Assembly: GCF_025449335.1 (NCBI RefSeq)
Contig: NZ_CP104883.1
Location: forward strand, 1,914,501-1,978,500
Reading direction: 5' to 3'
DNA from: Bartonella sp. HY328
GTDB lineage: Bacteria; Pseudomonadota; Alphaproteobacteria; Rhizobiales; Rhizobiaceae
DNA: 64,000 nucleotides
The position numbers and the translations under genes were made by a program. Below the pieces are notes generated by a model. It ran no database searches. It saw only the letters and a list, made by a program, of their open reading frames with translations, and was not told where the DNA came from. Below, piece by piece: positions 56,517 to 64,000 of this stretch (positions are counted from its first letter, which is position 1; each line of letters starts with the position of its first letter).

Positions 56517-57062
56517 TTATTCTTCTGTACCAACAAGACTTTGGCGACGCGCTTGCAAAGTCGAATATTTAACGCCGCGCTGCGCAGCTACATCCTTAGG
56601 ATGCATCTGGCGCTTCAAAGCATCAAATGTTGCACGAACCATGTTGTATGGGTTTGAAGAACCAAGCGACTTAGCAACAACGTCTTGCATGCCAAGTGTT
56701 TCAAACACTGCACGCATTGGACCACCTGCAATGATACCAGTACCAGCTGATGCACTACGCAACAATACTTTACCTGCACCATGACGACCTTCAACATCGT
56801 GATGAAGGGTACGACCTGAGCGAAGTGGAACAAAAATCATTTCACGCTTTGCAGCTTCAGTTGCTTTACGAATTGCTTCAGGTACTTCGCGAGCTTTACC
56901 ATGGCCAAAGCCTACGCGGCCCTTTTGATCGCCAACAACAACAAGCGCGGCAAAACCAAAACGACGACCACCTTTAACAACTTTAGCAACACGATTAATG
57001 TGAACGAGCTTATCAACAAACTCGCTATCACGTTCTTCGCGATTACGTTCTTTCTGTGCCAT
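56517..57062 (-). CDS. rpsE: 30S ribosomal protein S5
   Basis: Small-subunit protein of 181 residues at the mRNA entry and decoding region. The double-stranded RNA-binding core (RVAKVVKGGRRFGFAALVVVGD) and the GRVGFGHGKAREVPEAI block are present. The ATG at 57062 follows AGGAATTAGGA; a longer in-frame start upstream is not credible. A 157-base gap with a hairpin separates it from rplR. Confidence 0.96.
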   Translation of the reverse strand: MAQKERNREERDSEFVDKLVHINRVAKVVKGGRRFGFAALVVVGDQKGRVGFGHGKAREVPEAIRKATEAAKREMIFVPLRSGRTLHHDVEGRHGAGKVLLRSASAGTGIIAGGPMRAVFETLGMQDVVAKSLGSSNPYNMVRATFDALKRQMHPKDVAAQRGVKYSTLQARRQSLVGTEE

Positions 57063-57184
57063 TCCTAATTCCTTTTTCTTTTCCGGAAGCACTATACAAA
57101 CCTTGTAATTTGACAAGGCACTAAATGCACACTGCAAGCTCTAAAATTGGGAAACCCCAACAAGCTAACAATATGAACAAATCT

Positions 57185-57213
57185 AAGGCGCCTAGCAAAA
57201 AGCAAGGCGCCTC
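57185..57213 (-). other. Hairpin in the gap between rplR and rpsE
   Basis: AGGCGCCTAGC (57186-57196) pairs with GCAAGGCGCCT (57202-57212), with one mismatch and a 5-base loop. Each arm also contains the self-complementary AGGCGCCT. It lies 7 bases after the rplR stop, within the operon, without a long T run. It may be a processing or attenuation site. Confidence 0.55.
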
Positions 57214-57219
57214 AAAATA

Positions 57220-57582
57220 TTAGAAGCTTAAACCGCCTTCACGGGCAGCTTCAGCAAGAGCCTTAATACGACCATGATAAATATAAGCACCACGATCAAA
57301 GACAACTTCCTTAACACCAGCTTTTGCAGCACGTTCAGCAATTAATTTGCCTACTGCACTGGCTGCACTGCAATCTGCACCACCTTTGATAGTGTTTTTT
57401 AGATCACCATCAAGTGTAGATGCCGCAACAACTGTATGTCCGCGCACATCATCAATGATCTGCGCATAAATATTCTGATTCGAGCGATGCACACTCAACC
57501 GTAAGCGGCCATTAGCGACCAATTTAATCTGACGGCGAATGCGATAAGCACGACGCTGTAGAACTTCTTTACGCGAAGCCAT
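57220..57582 (-). CDS. rplR: 50S ribosomal protein L18
   Basis: L18 of 120 residues, which binds 5S rRNA. Typical features are RLRLSVHRSNQNIYAQIIDD and the C-terminal VVFDRGAYIYHGRIKALAEAAREGGLSF. It follows rplF by 12 bases in the minus-strand operon. Confidence 0.97.
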   Translation of the reverse strand: MASRKEVLQRRAYRIRRQIKLVANGRLRLSVHRSNQNIYAQIIDDVRGHTVVAASTLDGDLKNTIKGGADCSAASAVGKLIAERAAKAGVKEVVFDRGAYIYHGRIKALAEAAREGGLSF

Positions 57583-57594
57583 AACGCAGATTCC

Positions 57595-58128
57595 TTATTT
57601 CTTCTTGCCTTCTTTACGGACGATACGCTCACCAGCATATTTGATGCCTTTACCTTTATAAGGTTCTGGACCGCGATATTCGCGGATCTCAGCAGCAACT
57701 TGTCCAACCTTTTGTTTATCAATACCAACAACAACAATTTCCGTTGGCTTAGGAACGCTAACCGTAATATCGGCTGGCACTTCATAAACAACTTCATGGC
57801 TGAAGCCGAGAGAAAGCTGAAGGTTTTTGCCCTGCATAGCAGCACGATAACCAACACCATTTATTTCTAGCTTCTTTTCGAAGCCGTCCTTAACACCCTG
57901 CAAGATATTTACAAGCATTGTGCGGGACATACCCCATTTTGATCGGGCATCCTTGGACGCATCACGCGGTGTTACAGTTAAAGCATTATCTTCAAGCTTA
58001 ACTAGAACTTCGTCGTTAACAACAAATGATAATTCGCCTTTAGCGCCTTTTGCCTTAACAACTTGTCCTTCGACCGTCGCGGTTACACCTGCAGGAACCT
58101 GAACGGGTTTTTTTCCAATACGAGACAT
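57595..58128 (-). CDS. rplF: 50S ribosomal protein L6
   Basis: L6 of 177 residues, near the factor-binding site of the large subunit. The opening MSRIGKKPVQVPAGVTATVEG and the C-terminal EIREYRGPEPYKGKGIKYAGE are diagnostic. Standard spc position between rpsH and rplR. Confidence 0.97.
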   Translation of the reverse strand: MSRIGKKPVQVPAGVTATVEGQVVKAKGAKGELSFVVNDEVLVKLEDNALTVTPRDASKDARSKWGMSRTMLVNILQGVKDGFEKKLEINGVGYRAAMQGKNLQLSLGFSHEVVYEVPADITVSVPKPTEIVVVGIDKQKVGQVAAEIREYRGPEPYKGKGIKYAGERIVRKEGKKK

Positions 58129-58167
58129 TGTTCAACCTGTCTTTCCTGGGTTAAAGCTAATACCACA

Positions 58168-58566
58168 TCAGAAGATGCGGCAAAGAAGCTCTCCACCTAC
58201 ATTCTGTTCACGAGCTTCATGATCGGCCATCACACCTTTTGGCGTTGAAAGGATATTAATACCCAATCCGTTAGCCACATGAGGAATAGACTTAACCGAA
58301 ACATAAACGCGGCGACCCGGTCTTGATACGCGTGAAATCTCACGAATCACCGGCATACCTTCGTAATACTTCAATTCGATTTCGATTTCAGATTTACCGT
58401 TATCAAAATCACTTTGGGTATAACCACGAATGTAACCTTCTGACTGAAGAACATCAAGAACGCGAGCGCGAAGCCTTGAAGCAGGAGTTACAACTTTCGT
58501 TTTACGGCGGCCGATCGCATTGCGAATGCGTGTCAACATATCACCGAGAGGATCTGATACAGACAT
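58168..58566 (-). CDS. rpsH: 30S ribosomal protein S8
   Basis: S8 of 132 residues, which binds the central domain of 16S rRNA and in other bacteria represses the spc operon. MSVSDPLGDMLTRIRNA and the GLGINILSTPKGVM block are clear. It lies between rpsN and rplF. Confidence 0.97.
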   Translation of the reverse strand: MSVSDPLGDMLTRIRNAIGRRKTKVVTPASRLRARVLDVLQSEGYIRGYTQSDFDNGKSEIEIELKYYEGMPVIREISRVSRPGRRVYVSVKSIPHVANGLGINILSTPKGVMADHEAREQNVGGELLCRIF

Positions 58567-58580
58567 ATCTTATCTCCTTC

Positions 58581-58886
58581 TTACCAGCTAGACTTGACAA
58601 TACCTGGCACTAAACCAAGTGAGCCAAGTTCACGCAATGCGATACGTGACATTTGCAATTTACGATAATAAGCGCGTGGACGACCTGTCACTTCACAACG
58701 ATTGCGAACACGAACTTTCGCTGAATTACGTGGAAGCTCTGCAAGCTGAATGGTGGCTTTAAAACGCTCATCAAGCGAAACAGACTGATCCATAACAACA
58801 GCTTTAAGCTTTGCACGACGATCAGCATATTGCTTAGCCATCTTCTGACGACGCTTATTTTTTTCTACGGCACTAACTTTGGCCAT
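58581..58886 (-). CDS. rpsN: 30S ribosomal protein S14
   Basis: S14 of 101 residues, the long type without a zinc ribbon. The block RNRCEVTGRPRAYYRKLQMSRIALRELG is diagnostic. It follows rplE by 24 bases. Confidence 0.97.
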   Translation of the reverse strand: MAKVSAVEKNKRRQKMAKQYADRRAKLKAVVMDQSVSLDERFKATIQLAELPRNSAKVRVRNRCEVTGRPRAYYRKLQMSRIALRELGSLGLVPGIVKSSW

Positions 58887-58910
58887 TTCTATACCTCGCT
58901 ACGCTTGCCG

Positions 58911-59468
58911 TTACGACCGGAATGGGAAGTTGAATGCGCGTAATAATTCACGTGCTTCATCATCCGTATTAGCCGTCGTACAAACGATAATATCCATGCC
59001 CCAAATTTGATCTACTTTATCATAGTTGATCTCTGGGAACACAATGTGCTCCTTGATACCCATAGCGAAGTTGCCACGACCATCAAAGCTTTTCGGGTTG
59101 AGACCACGAAAGTCGCGAACGCGCGGCAATGCAATAGTCACAAGACGATCTAGGAATTCAAACATGCGATCTTTACGCAAAGTAACCTTTGCACCTAAAG
59201 GCATATCTTCACGAACCTTAAAGGTCGCGATAGAATTGCGAGCACGCGTAACAACAGCGCGCTGACCAGCAATGAGAGTTAGATCTTCAGCAGCAATACC
59301 AGGCTTCTTTGAATCGCCTGTAGCTTCACCTACACCCATATTCAAGACAACCTTGTCTATGCGTGGAATCTGCATTTCATTTGCATATTTGAATTTTTCG
59401 AGAAGCTCCTTACGGATCTCTTCACGATATTGCTTTTTCAAGCGCGGTTCAATTTTTGTATCAGCCAT
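58911..59468 (-). CDS. rplE: 50S ribosomal protein L5
   Basis: L5 of 185 residues, binding 5S rRNA and contacting the P-site tRNA. Diagnostic segments are MQIPRIDKVVLNMGVGEATG and FPEINYDKVDQIWGMDI. Its start overlaps the end of rplX by 8 bases, implying coupled translation. Confidence 0.97.
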   Translation of the reverse strand: MADTKIEPRLKKQYREEIRKELLEKFKYANEMQIPRIDKVVLNMGVGEATGDSKKPGIAAEDLTLIAGQRAVVTRARNSIATFKVREDMPLGAKVTLRKDRMFEFLDRLVTIALPRVRDFRGLNPKSFDGRGNFAMGIKEHIVFPEINYDKVDQIWGMDIIVCTTANTDDEARELLRAFNFPFRS

Positions 59469-59775
59469 CGATCAGATCTCCAGAACGCTTAGCAACACGG
59501 ACCTTACGACCATCAGCTTCCACACGGAAACCAACACGAGTAGGCTTACCGTCACTTGGATCAGCAATAGCGATATTAGACAAATTAATCGGCGCTTCCT
59601 TAGAAACAATACCGGCTTCCTGAGTCTGCGTCTGACGCTGATGACGCTTCACCATATTAATACCGCGAACAAGCGCCGTATTTTCTTTAGGGCTTACCTT
59701 GATAACTTCGCCACTTTGACCTTTATCTTTCCCAGTCAAAACTACGACTTTATCCCCTTTACGAATTTTTTGCAT
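59461..59775 (-). CDS. rplX: 50S ribosomal protein L24
   Basis: L24 of 104 residues, an early assembly protein of the large subunit. The KOW motif KIRKGDKVVVLTGKDKGQSG opens the protein. It starts 12 bases after rplN and overlaps rplE. Confidence 0.97.
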   Translation of the reverse strand: MQKIRKGDKVVVLTGKDKGQSGEVIKVSPKENTALVRGINMVKRHQRQTQTQEAGIVSKEAPINLSNIAIADPSDGKPTRVGFRVEADGRKVRVAKRSGDLIDG

Positions 59776-59787
59776 TTGTACCGCTCC

Positions 59788-60156
59788 TTAAAGCACTTCG
59801 GGAGCAAGCGAAATGATTTTCATATGGTTCTTCGCGCGAAGTTCGCGTGGAACCGGTCCGAAAATACGCGTACCGATTGGCTCTTTTTTGTTATCAATGA
59901 TAACAGCAGCATTTTTATCGAAACGAATAACACTGCCATCGGCGCGACGAATATCCTTAGCGGTACGAACCACTACTGCCTTCATCACGTCACCTTTTTT
60001 AACGCGGCCGCGCGGAATAGCTTCCTTAATAGAAACGACAATAATGTCGCCCACAGAAGCATATCTCCGCTTCGAACCGCCCAGCACCTTGATGCACATG
60101 ACACGACGGGCACCGGAATTGTCCGCAACGTCGAGGTTTGTTTGCATCTGAATCAT
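59788..60156 (-). CDS. rplN: 50S ribosomal protein L14
   Basis: L14 of 122 residues, contacting the small subunit. MIQMQTNLDVADNSGARRVMCI and the C-terminal PVPRELRAKNHMKIISLAPEVL are diagnostic. A 151-base gap with a hairpin separates it from rpsQ upstream. Confidence 0.97.
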   Translation of the reverse strand: MIQMQTNLDVADNSGARRVMCIKVLGGSKRRYASVGDIIVVSIKEAIPRGRVKKGDVMKAVVVRTAKDIRRADGSVIRFDKNAAVIIDNKKEPIGTRIFGPVPRELRAKNHMKIISLAPEVL

Positions 60157-60251
60157 GACTGGCCGCCTTCTTTTATGTTGTAGTCCCGGACGCCATACAG
60201 CATCCTGACTAGCCTGTCAAACCACGATTTAAACATTTTCATGAATAAGCG

Positions 60252-60282
60252 AAAAAAGGTTGCGTATAACGCACCCTTTTTT
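60252..60282 (-). terminator. Terminator-like hairpin between rpsQ and rplN
   Basis: Arms AAAAAAGGTTGCG (60252-60264) and CGCACCCTTTTTT (60270-60282), one mismatch, 5-base loop. On the minus strand the stem ends in a T run, as in an intrinsic terminator, although it sits inside the ribosomal operon. It may act as an attenuator. Confidence 0.6.
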
Positions 60283-60307
60283 ACACTTTACACAATAAAT
60301 GCGCTAA

Positions 60308-60550
60308 TTATTTTGTTGCGCTGTTGTTAACAACGACCCAACATTTATCTTTTGAAATTGGCGCTGATTCTTGAATTGAAACAAAATCACCAATTTTGTA
60401 CTGATTGTTTTCATCATGCGCTTTATACTTCTTAGACTGACGAATAGTCTTTTGAAGAAGCGGATGAGAATAACGGCGTTCGACCTTGACTACAATAGTC
60501 TTGTCGCTCTTGTCGCTAACGACAACGCCCTGCAGAATGCGTTTCGGCAT
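60308..60550 (-). CDS. rpsQ: 30S ribosomal protein S17
   Basis: S17 of 80 residues with the OB-fold pattern MPKRILQGVVVSDKSDKTIVV and the SHPLLQKTIRQSKKYKAHD block. It follows rpmC by 10 bases and ends the upstream half of the operon before the hairpin gap. Confidence 0.97.
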   Translation of the reverse strand: MPKRILQGVVVSDKSDKTIVVKVERRYSHPLLQKTIRQSKKYKAHDENNQYKIGDFVSIQESAPISKDKCWVVVNNSATK

Positions 60551-60560
60551 GATCTATTCC

Positions 60561-60761
60561 TTATGCCTTGCTATCGGCCGCCTTCTGGCGGGCAATTGTT
60601 TTAATACGCGCGATGTCACGGCGAACCTCTTTCACGCGCGCGGTCTTTTCCAACTGGCCTACAGCTTTTTGAAAACGCAGATTGAACTGCTCTTTCTTAA
60701 GCGAAGCCAATTCTTGATTAAGCTGGTCGAGCGTCTTGGCCCGAAAATCAGCGGCTGTCAT
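60561..60761 (-). CDS. rpmC: 50S ribosomal protein L29
   Basis: L29 of 66 residues at the exit of the peptide tunnel. LDQLNQELASLKKEQFNLRFQKAVGQ is diagnostic. Standard position between rplP and rpsQ. Confidence 0.97.
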   Translation of the reverse strand: MTAADFRAKTLDQLNQELASLKKEQFNLRFQKAVGQLEKTARVKEVRRDIARIKTIARQKAADSKA

Positions 60762-60772
60762 CGCAGAACCCT

Positions 60773-61186
60773 TTACTCAGCAATACGCTGGATGAAACGT
60801 GTCTTAATTGGAAGCTTTGCAGCTCCCAAACGAAGAGCTTCACGTGCGATTTCTTCAGATACGCCATCAAGCTCAAACATGATACGACCAGGGGCAACGC
60901 GAGCTGCCCAATAGTCTACACTACCTTTACCTTTACCCATACGAACTTCGGTTGGCTTAGAAGTAACCGGAAGATCTGGGAAAATACGGATCCACACGCG
61001 ACCAGCACGCTTCATATGACGCGTGATGGCACGACGGGCGGCTTCAATCTGACGCGCAGTTACGCGCTCAGGCTCAACTGCCTTCAGACCGAAAGCACCA
61101 AAATTCAATTCCGTTCCGCCTTTTGAATTGCCGTGAATACGACCTTTAAACTGCTTACGGAACTTTGTGCGCTTGGGCTGCAACAT
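60773..61186 (-). CDS. rplP: 50S ribosomal protein L16
   Basis: L16 of 137 residues near the A site. MLQPKRTKFRKQFKGRIHGNSKGG and the MGKGKGSVDYWAARVAPG block are diagnostic. It lies 36 bases after rpsC. Confidence 0.97.
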   Translation of the reverse strand: MLQPKRTKFRKQFKGRIHGNSKGGTELNFGAFGLKAVEPERVTARQIEAARRAITRHMKRAGRVWIRIFPDLPVTSKPTEVRMGKGKGSVDYWAARVAPGRIMFELDGVSEEIAREALRLGAAKLPIKTRFIQRIAE

Positions 61187-61222
61187 TGTTCTTTACTCCA
61201 AAAATCTCTGTTTTACCGTCAA

Positions 61223-61933
61223 TCAAGCGTTGTCGCGACGACGGTTCGACGGAGCACCCTGACTATCGCTTTCAAGAGCGCGGCGTTCAGAAGCCATTGG
61301 GTCATGTTCAAGAATTTCGCCCTTGAATACCCAAACTTTAACACCACAAATACCATAAGCGGTTTCGGCTTCAGCTGTACCATAATCGATATCTGCACGC
61401 AATGTATGCAAAGGCACACGACCTTCACGATACCATTCCATACGAGCGATTTCAGCACCACCTAAACGACCGGAACAGTTGATACGAATACCTTCTGCAC
61501 CCAAACGCATAGCTGACTGAACAGCACGCTTCATAGCACGACGAAATGCAACGCGGCGTTCTAACTGCTGAGCAATCGATTGAGCAATCAAAGTTGCATC
61601 AACTTCTGGCTTACGGACTTCAACGATATTCAAAGACGCATCAGCGTTAGTCATATCGCTTAACTTGCGGCGAAAACGCTCAATATCTGCGCCTTTTTTA
61701 CCGATAATTAAACCGGGACGTGCAGCATGAATGGTGACGCGGCATTTTTTATGAGGACGCTCAATAACAATCTTGGCAATACCAGCAGTCTTGAGTTCAT
61801 TCATCAAATACTTACGGATCGCGAGATCTTCATGCAACAGCTTACCATACTCACCAGTATTTGCAAACCAGCGTGAATTCCATGTGCGATTAATACCGAG
61901 ACGAAGCCCGATGGGGTTAATCTTCTGACCCAT
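61223..61933 (-). CDS. rpsC: 30S ribosomal protein S3
   Basis: S3 of 236 residues at the mRNA entry channel. The KH domain shows GLIIGKKGADIERFRRKL, and the C-terminal domain SGRLGGAEIARMEWYREGRVPL. Its start overlaps the rplV stop by one base. Confidence 0.97.
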   Translation of the reverse strand: MGQKINPIGLRLGINRTWNSRWFANTGEYGKLLHEDLAIRKYLMNELKTAGIAKIVIERPHKKCRVTIHAARPGLIIGKKGADIERFRRKLSDMTNADASLNIVEVRKPEVDATLIAQSIAQQLERRVAFRRAMKRAVQSAMRLGAEGIRINCSGRLGGAEIARMEWYREGRVPLHTLRADIDYGTAEAETAYGICGVKVWVFKGEILEHDPMASERRALESDSQGAPSNRRRDNA

Positions 61934-62322
61934 TATGCAGCCTCCCCTGTTGCAGCGACTTCACGCACCACAATGGTAAGATGCGAGTATGGCTTTTCTA
62001 CACGGCTTGCACGACCGCGACCGCGAACGTGAAAGCGTTTCATTACGATTGACTTACCTACATGTGCTTCAGCGACAATCAACGAATCTACATCAAGATC
62101 ATGATTGTTTTCTGCATTTGCAATAGCAGACTCTAGAGTCTTCTTTACAGTTGCAGCGATACGCTTACGCGAGAAGGTCAAATCCGCCAGTGCCGTATTG
62201 ACGTTTTTTCCGCGGATCATGGCAGCAACCAAATTTAATTTTTGGGGACTGACACGGATTGTACGAGTAACTGCTTTAGCCTCGTTATCTTTGAGCTGGC
62301 GCGGAGCCTTGGCTTTGCCCAT
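61933..62322 (-). CDS. rplV: 50S ribosomal protein L22
   Basis: L22 of 129 residues, lining the peptide tunnel. The core VSPQKLNLVAAMIRGKNV and the VGKSIVMKRFHVRGRGRAS loop are diagnostic. It lies two bases after the rpsS stop. Confidence 0.97.
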   Translation of the reverse strand: MGKAKAPRQLKDNEAKAVTRTIRVSPQKLNLVAAMIRGKNVNTALADLTFSRKRIAATVKKTLESAIANAENNHDLDVDSLIVAEAHVGKSIVMKRFHVRGRGRASRVEKPYSHLTIVVREVAATGEAA

Positions 62323-62324
62323 TC

Positions 62325-62603
62325 TTATTTCCTCTTCGCTTTTTTGTCCGCACCATGACCATAATAGGTCCGGGTCGGAGCGAATTCGCCGAATTTTTGT
62401 CCGACCATTTCCTCGGATACGGAAACAGGAACGTGCTTGTTACCGTTATATACACCAAAGGTCAAGCCCACAAATTGCGGCAAAATAGTGGAGCGACGGC
62501 TCCACATTTTGATAACTTCATTACGACCACTCGCGCGTACCTTCTCAGCTTTCTTGAGAAGATAGCCATCGACAAACGGTCCTTTCCAAACTGAACGAGC
62601 CAC
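62325..62603 (-). CDS. rpsS: 30S ribosomal protein S19
   Basis: S19 of 92 residues in the head of the small subunit. MARSVWKGPFVDGYLLKKAE and the HVPVSVSEEMVGQKFGEFAPTRTY block are diagnostic. Confidence 0.97.
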   Translation of the reverse strand: MARSVWKGPFVDGYLLKKAEKVRASGRNEVIKMWSRRSTILPQFVGLTFGVYNGNKHVPVSVSEEMVGQKFGEFAPTRTYYGHGADKKAKRK

Positions 62604-62618
62604 TTTAGACTACCTCTC

Positions 62619-63452
62619 TTATTTCTTACGCTGATGACGTGAGCGCATGATGAACTTATCAGTCGCTTTATTCGAACGCGTACGTTTACCTTTTGTTGGC
62701 TTACCCCAAGGTGAAACCGGATGACGGCCACCAGAAGTACGACCTTCACCACCACCGTGCGGATGGTCAACAGGGTTCATAGCAACACCGCGTACATGAG
62801 GACGCTTACCGCGCCAACGTGAACGACCGGCCTTACCATCATTGATATTACCATGATCGGCATTAGATACTGCGCCAACTGTTGCAAAACAGCTACCTGA
62901 AACCAAGCGTTGTTCACCTGAATTCAAACGCAAAATAGCCATACCTTGATCGCGGCCAACAAGCTGGGCGTAAGTACCAGCAGAACGGGCAATTTGACCG
63001 CCCTTGCCTGGCTTCATTTCCACATTGTGGATAATTGTACCAACTGGCATCGCGCTAAGTGGCATTGCATTACCAGGCTTTACGTCAACGCTAGCGCCGG
63101 CAATAACCTGATCTCCAACAGCTAAACGCTGTGGTGCAATGATGTAGCTCAACTCACCATCCTGATAACGGATAAGTGCGATAAAGGCTGTACGATTAGG
63201 ATCATATTCTAAACGCTCAACGGTTGCTGGAACTTCGCGCTTTAAACGCTTAAAGTCCACAAAACGGTATGTACGCTTATGACCACCACCTTGGAAACGA
63301 ACGGTTACCCGTCCAGTATTATTACGACCGCCTTTTGAGGAAAGACCTTGGGTCAAAGCCTTCACAGGCTTTCCCTTATAAAGACCTGACCGGTCAACAA
63401 TAACAAGCTGACGCTGGCCTGGCGTGGTCGGATTGAAATGCTTAAGTGCCAT
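62619..63452 (-). CDS. rplB: 50S ribosomal protein L2
   Basis: L2 of 277 residues, needed for subunit joining and peptidyl transfer. The C-terminal VRGVAMNPVDHPHGGGEGRT block with its essential His is intact. The N-terminal region has LKHFNPTTPGQRQLVIVDRS. It lies between rplW and rpsS. Confidence 0.98.
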   Translation of the reverse strand: MALKHFNPTTPGQRQLVIVDRSGLYKGKPVKALTQGLSSKGGRNNTGRVTVRFQGGGHKRTYRFVDFKRLKREVPATVERLEYDPNRTAFIALIRYQDGELSYIIAPQRLAVGDQVIAGASVDVKPGNAMPLSAMPVGTIIHNVEMKPGKGGQIARSAGTYAQLVGRDQGMAILRLNSGEQRLVSGSCFATVGAVSNADHGNINDGKAGRSRWRGKRPHVRGVAMNPVDHPHGGGEGRTSGGRHPVSPWGKPTKGKRTRSNKATDKFIMRSRHQRKK

Positions 63453-63472
63453 TATTCCTACTCCACGGCCTC

Positions 63473-63766
63473 TTATAGACCGGTCGATACGTCAATTGTC
63501 TGACCTTCAGCCAATGTGACAATCGCTTTTTTGACATCGCTCTGGCGCCCGACAATGCCACGGAACCGCTTAACCTTACCCTTACGGACAAGTGTATTAA
63601 CAGCTACTACTTTTACGCCAAATAGCGCTTCGATTGCAGCTTTAATTTCTGGTTTCGTAGCCTTAGGGGCAACGTTGAATACAACCTGATTATTTTCTGA
63701 AATCAGGTTGGACTTCTCGGTAATAACCGGACTGACGATCACGTCATAGTGTCTAAGATCCGTCAT
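63473..63766 (-). CDS. rplW: 50S ribosomal protein L23
   Basis: L23 of 97 residues, the docking site for trigger factor and SRP at the tunnel exit. VIVSPVITEKSNLISENNQ and the VNTLVRKGKVKRFRGIVG block are diagnostic. Its ATG overlaps the rplD stop by 4 bases (ATGA). Confidence 0.97.
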   Translation of the reverse strand: MTDLRHYDVIVSPVITEKSNLISENNQVVFNVAPKATKPEIKAAIEALFGVKVVAVNTLVRKGKVKRFRGIVGRQSDVKKAIVTLAEGQTIDVSTGL

Positions 63767-64000
63767 TTAAACCGCTCCTCAAGGGCTTCAACTGCAGCCT
63801 TGGAAAGAACAAGCTTACCACGACGCAGAATGTCATAAACATTAATGCCCTGAACCGGCAACACATCAACATTTGGAATGTTTGATGCAGCGCGGCTGAA
63901 ATTAACATCGATTTCAGATCCACCGATGAGCAAAGCGTTTTGAAGACCTAGATTTGCAAATAAGCCGGTCAAAACTTTAGTCTTTGCATCTTTAACTGCA
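63763..64000 (-). CDS. rplD: 50S ribosomal protein L4, 3' part (gene cut by window edge)
   Basis: Only the last 78 residues or so are in the window; the frame stays open to base 64000, so the start lies beyond. The visible part (LLIGGSEIDVNFSRAASNIPNV, then VYDILRRGKLVLSKAAVEALEERF) is the usual L4 C-terminus. The stop overlaps rplW by 4 bases. Confidence 0.95.
   Translation of the reverse strand, partial: AVKDAKTKVLTGLFANLGLQNALLIGGSEIDVNFSRAASNIPNVDVLPVQGINVYDILRRGKLVLSKAAVEALEERFK

Noticed and set aside
57063..57137. 25-residue extension of rpsE
   Set aside because: The in-frame upstream start lacks a ribosome-binding site and the extension falls in the hairpin-containing gap; MAQKERNREE is the normal start.

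Overview
The window is an AT-rich chromosomal segment of an alphaproteobacterium, most likely a low-GC member of the Hyphomicrobiales (Rhizobiales) near Bartonellaceae/Brucellaceae. This rests on gene content seen here: a CckA-type hybrid kinase next to a FliO-like membrane protein, accB-accC, aat and a DUF1489 gene in a row, a sufBCDS-sufT operon preceded by a second cysteine desulfurase, DUF922 and Coa1-like proteins, and an alphaproteobacterial-style S10/spc ribosomal cluster. The family placement is inference; no rRNA gene is present to confirm it.

Layout. 0.4-8.6 kb: a small acidic orphan, an orphan branched-chain amino acid binding protein, cckA, a FliO-domain protein with a very long low-complexity tail, and a class I aminotransferase. 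9-18 kb: a BepA-like M48 metalloprotease, a DsbA-family thiol oxidoreductase, accBC, aat, DUF1489, hflX, secG and tpiA. 18-26 kb: a membrane GGDEF/EAL protein with both signature motifs degraded, tRNA-Leu(GAG), a Coa1-like protein, a TPR methyltransferase coupled to a bile-acid:sodium-symporter-family protein, and a gamma carbonic anhydrase. 26.9-31.8 kb: a complete three-gene type I secretion system (TolC-like lipoprotein, LapB-like ABC transporter, HlyD-like adaptor) with no substrate gene nearby. 32.2-36.9 kb: an accessory patch with a frameshifted MFS transporter, a 44-residue membrane microprotein overlapping its end, a divergent TetR regulator with two inverted repeats between, a decayed Sel1-repeat gene, and an intact SH3-like/DUF4424 secreted protein. 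37.5-44.6 kb: comEC, folP-folK, a DUF922 protein, ribonuclease J and a serine hydrolase. 44.8-51.5 kb: Fe-S cluster assembly. 51.6-55.6 kb: a second accessory patch with two orphan small proteins, a LysR/YeiH pair and a broken DUF4424 paralogue. 55.8-64 kb: the S10/spc ribosomal operon on the minus strand from rplD (cut by the window edge) to rplO.

Main observations. The ribosomal operon ends after rplO at a terminator, where secY normally follows. Accessory genes carry indels, mostly at A/T homopolymers, while housekeeping genes with equally long homopolymers are intact, which points to decay rather than uniform sequencing error. The TetR/MFS intergenic region holds two inverted repeats that look like operators. 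The two small proteins at 51.6-52.5 kb match nothing I recognise and have the look of orphan immunity genes. I did not find a clearly new multi-gene system. The best candidates for something undescribed are those two orphans, the FliO-like/CckA pair and the unpartnered secretion system.
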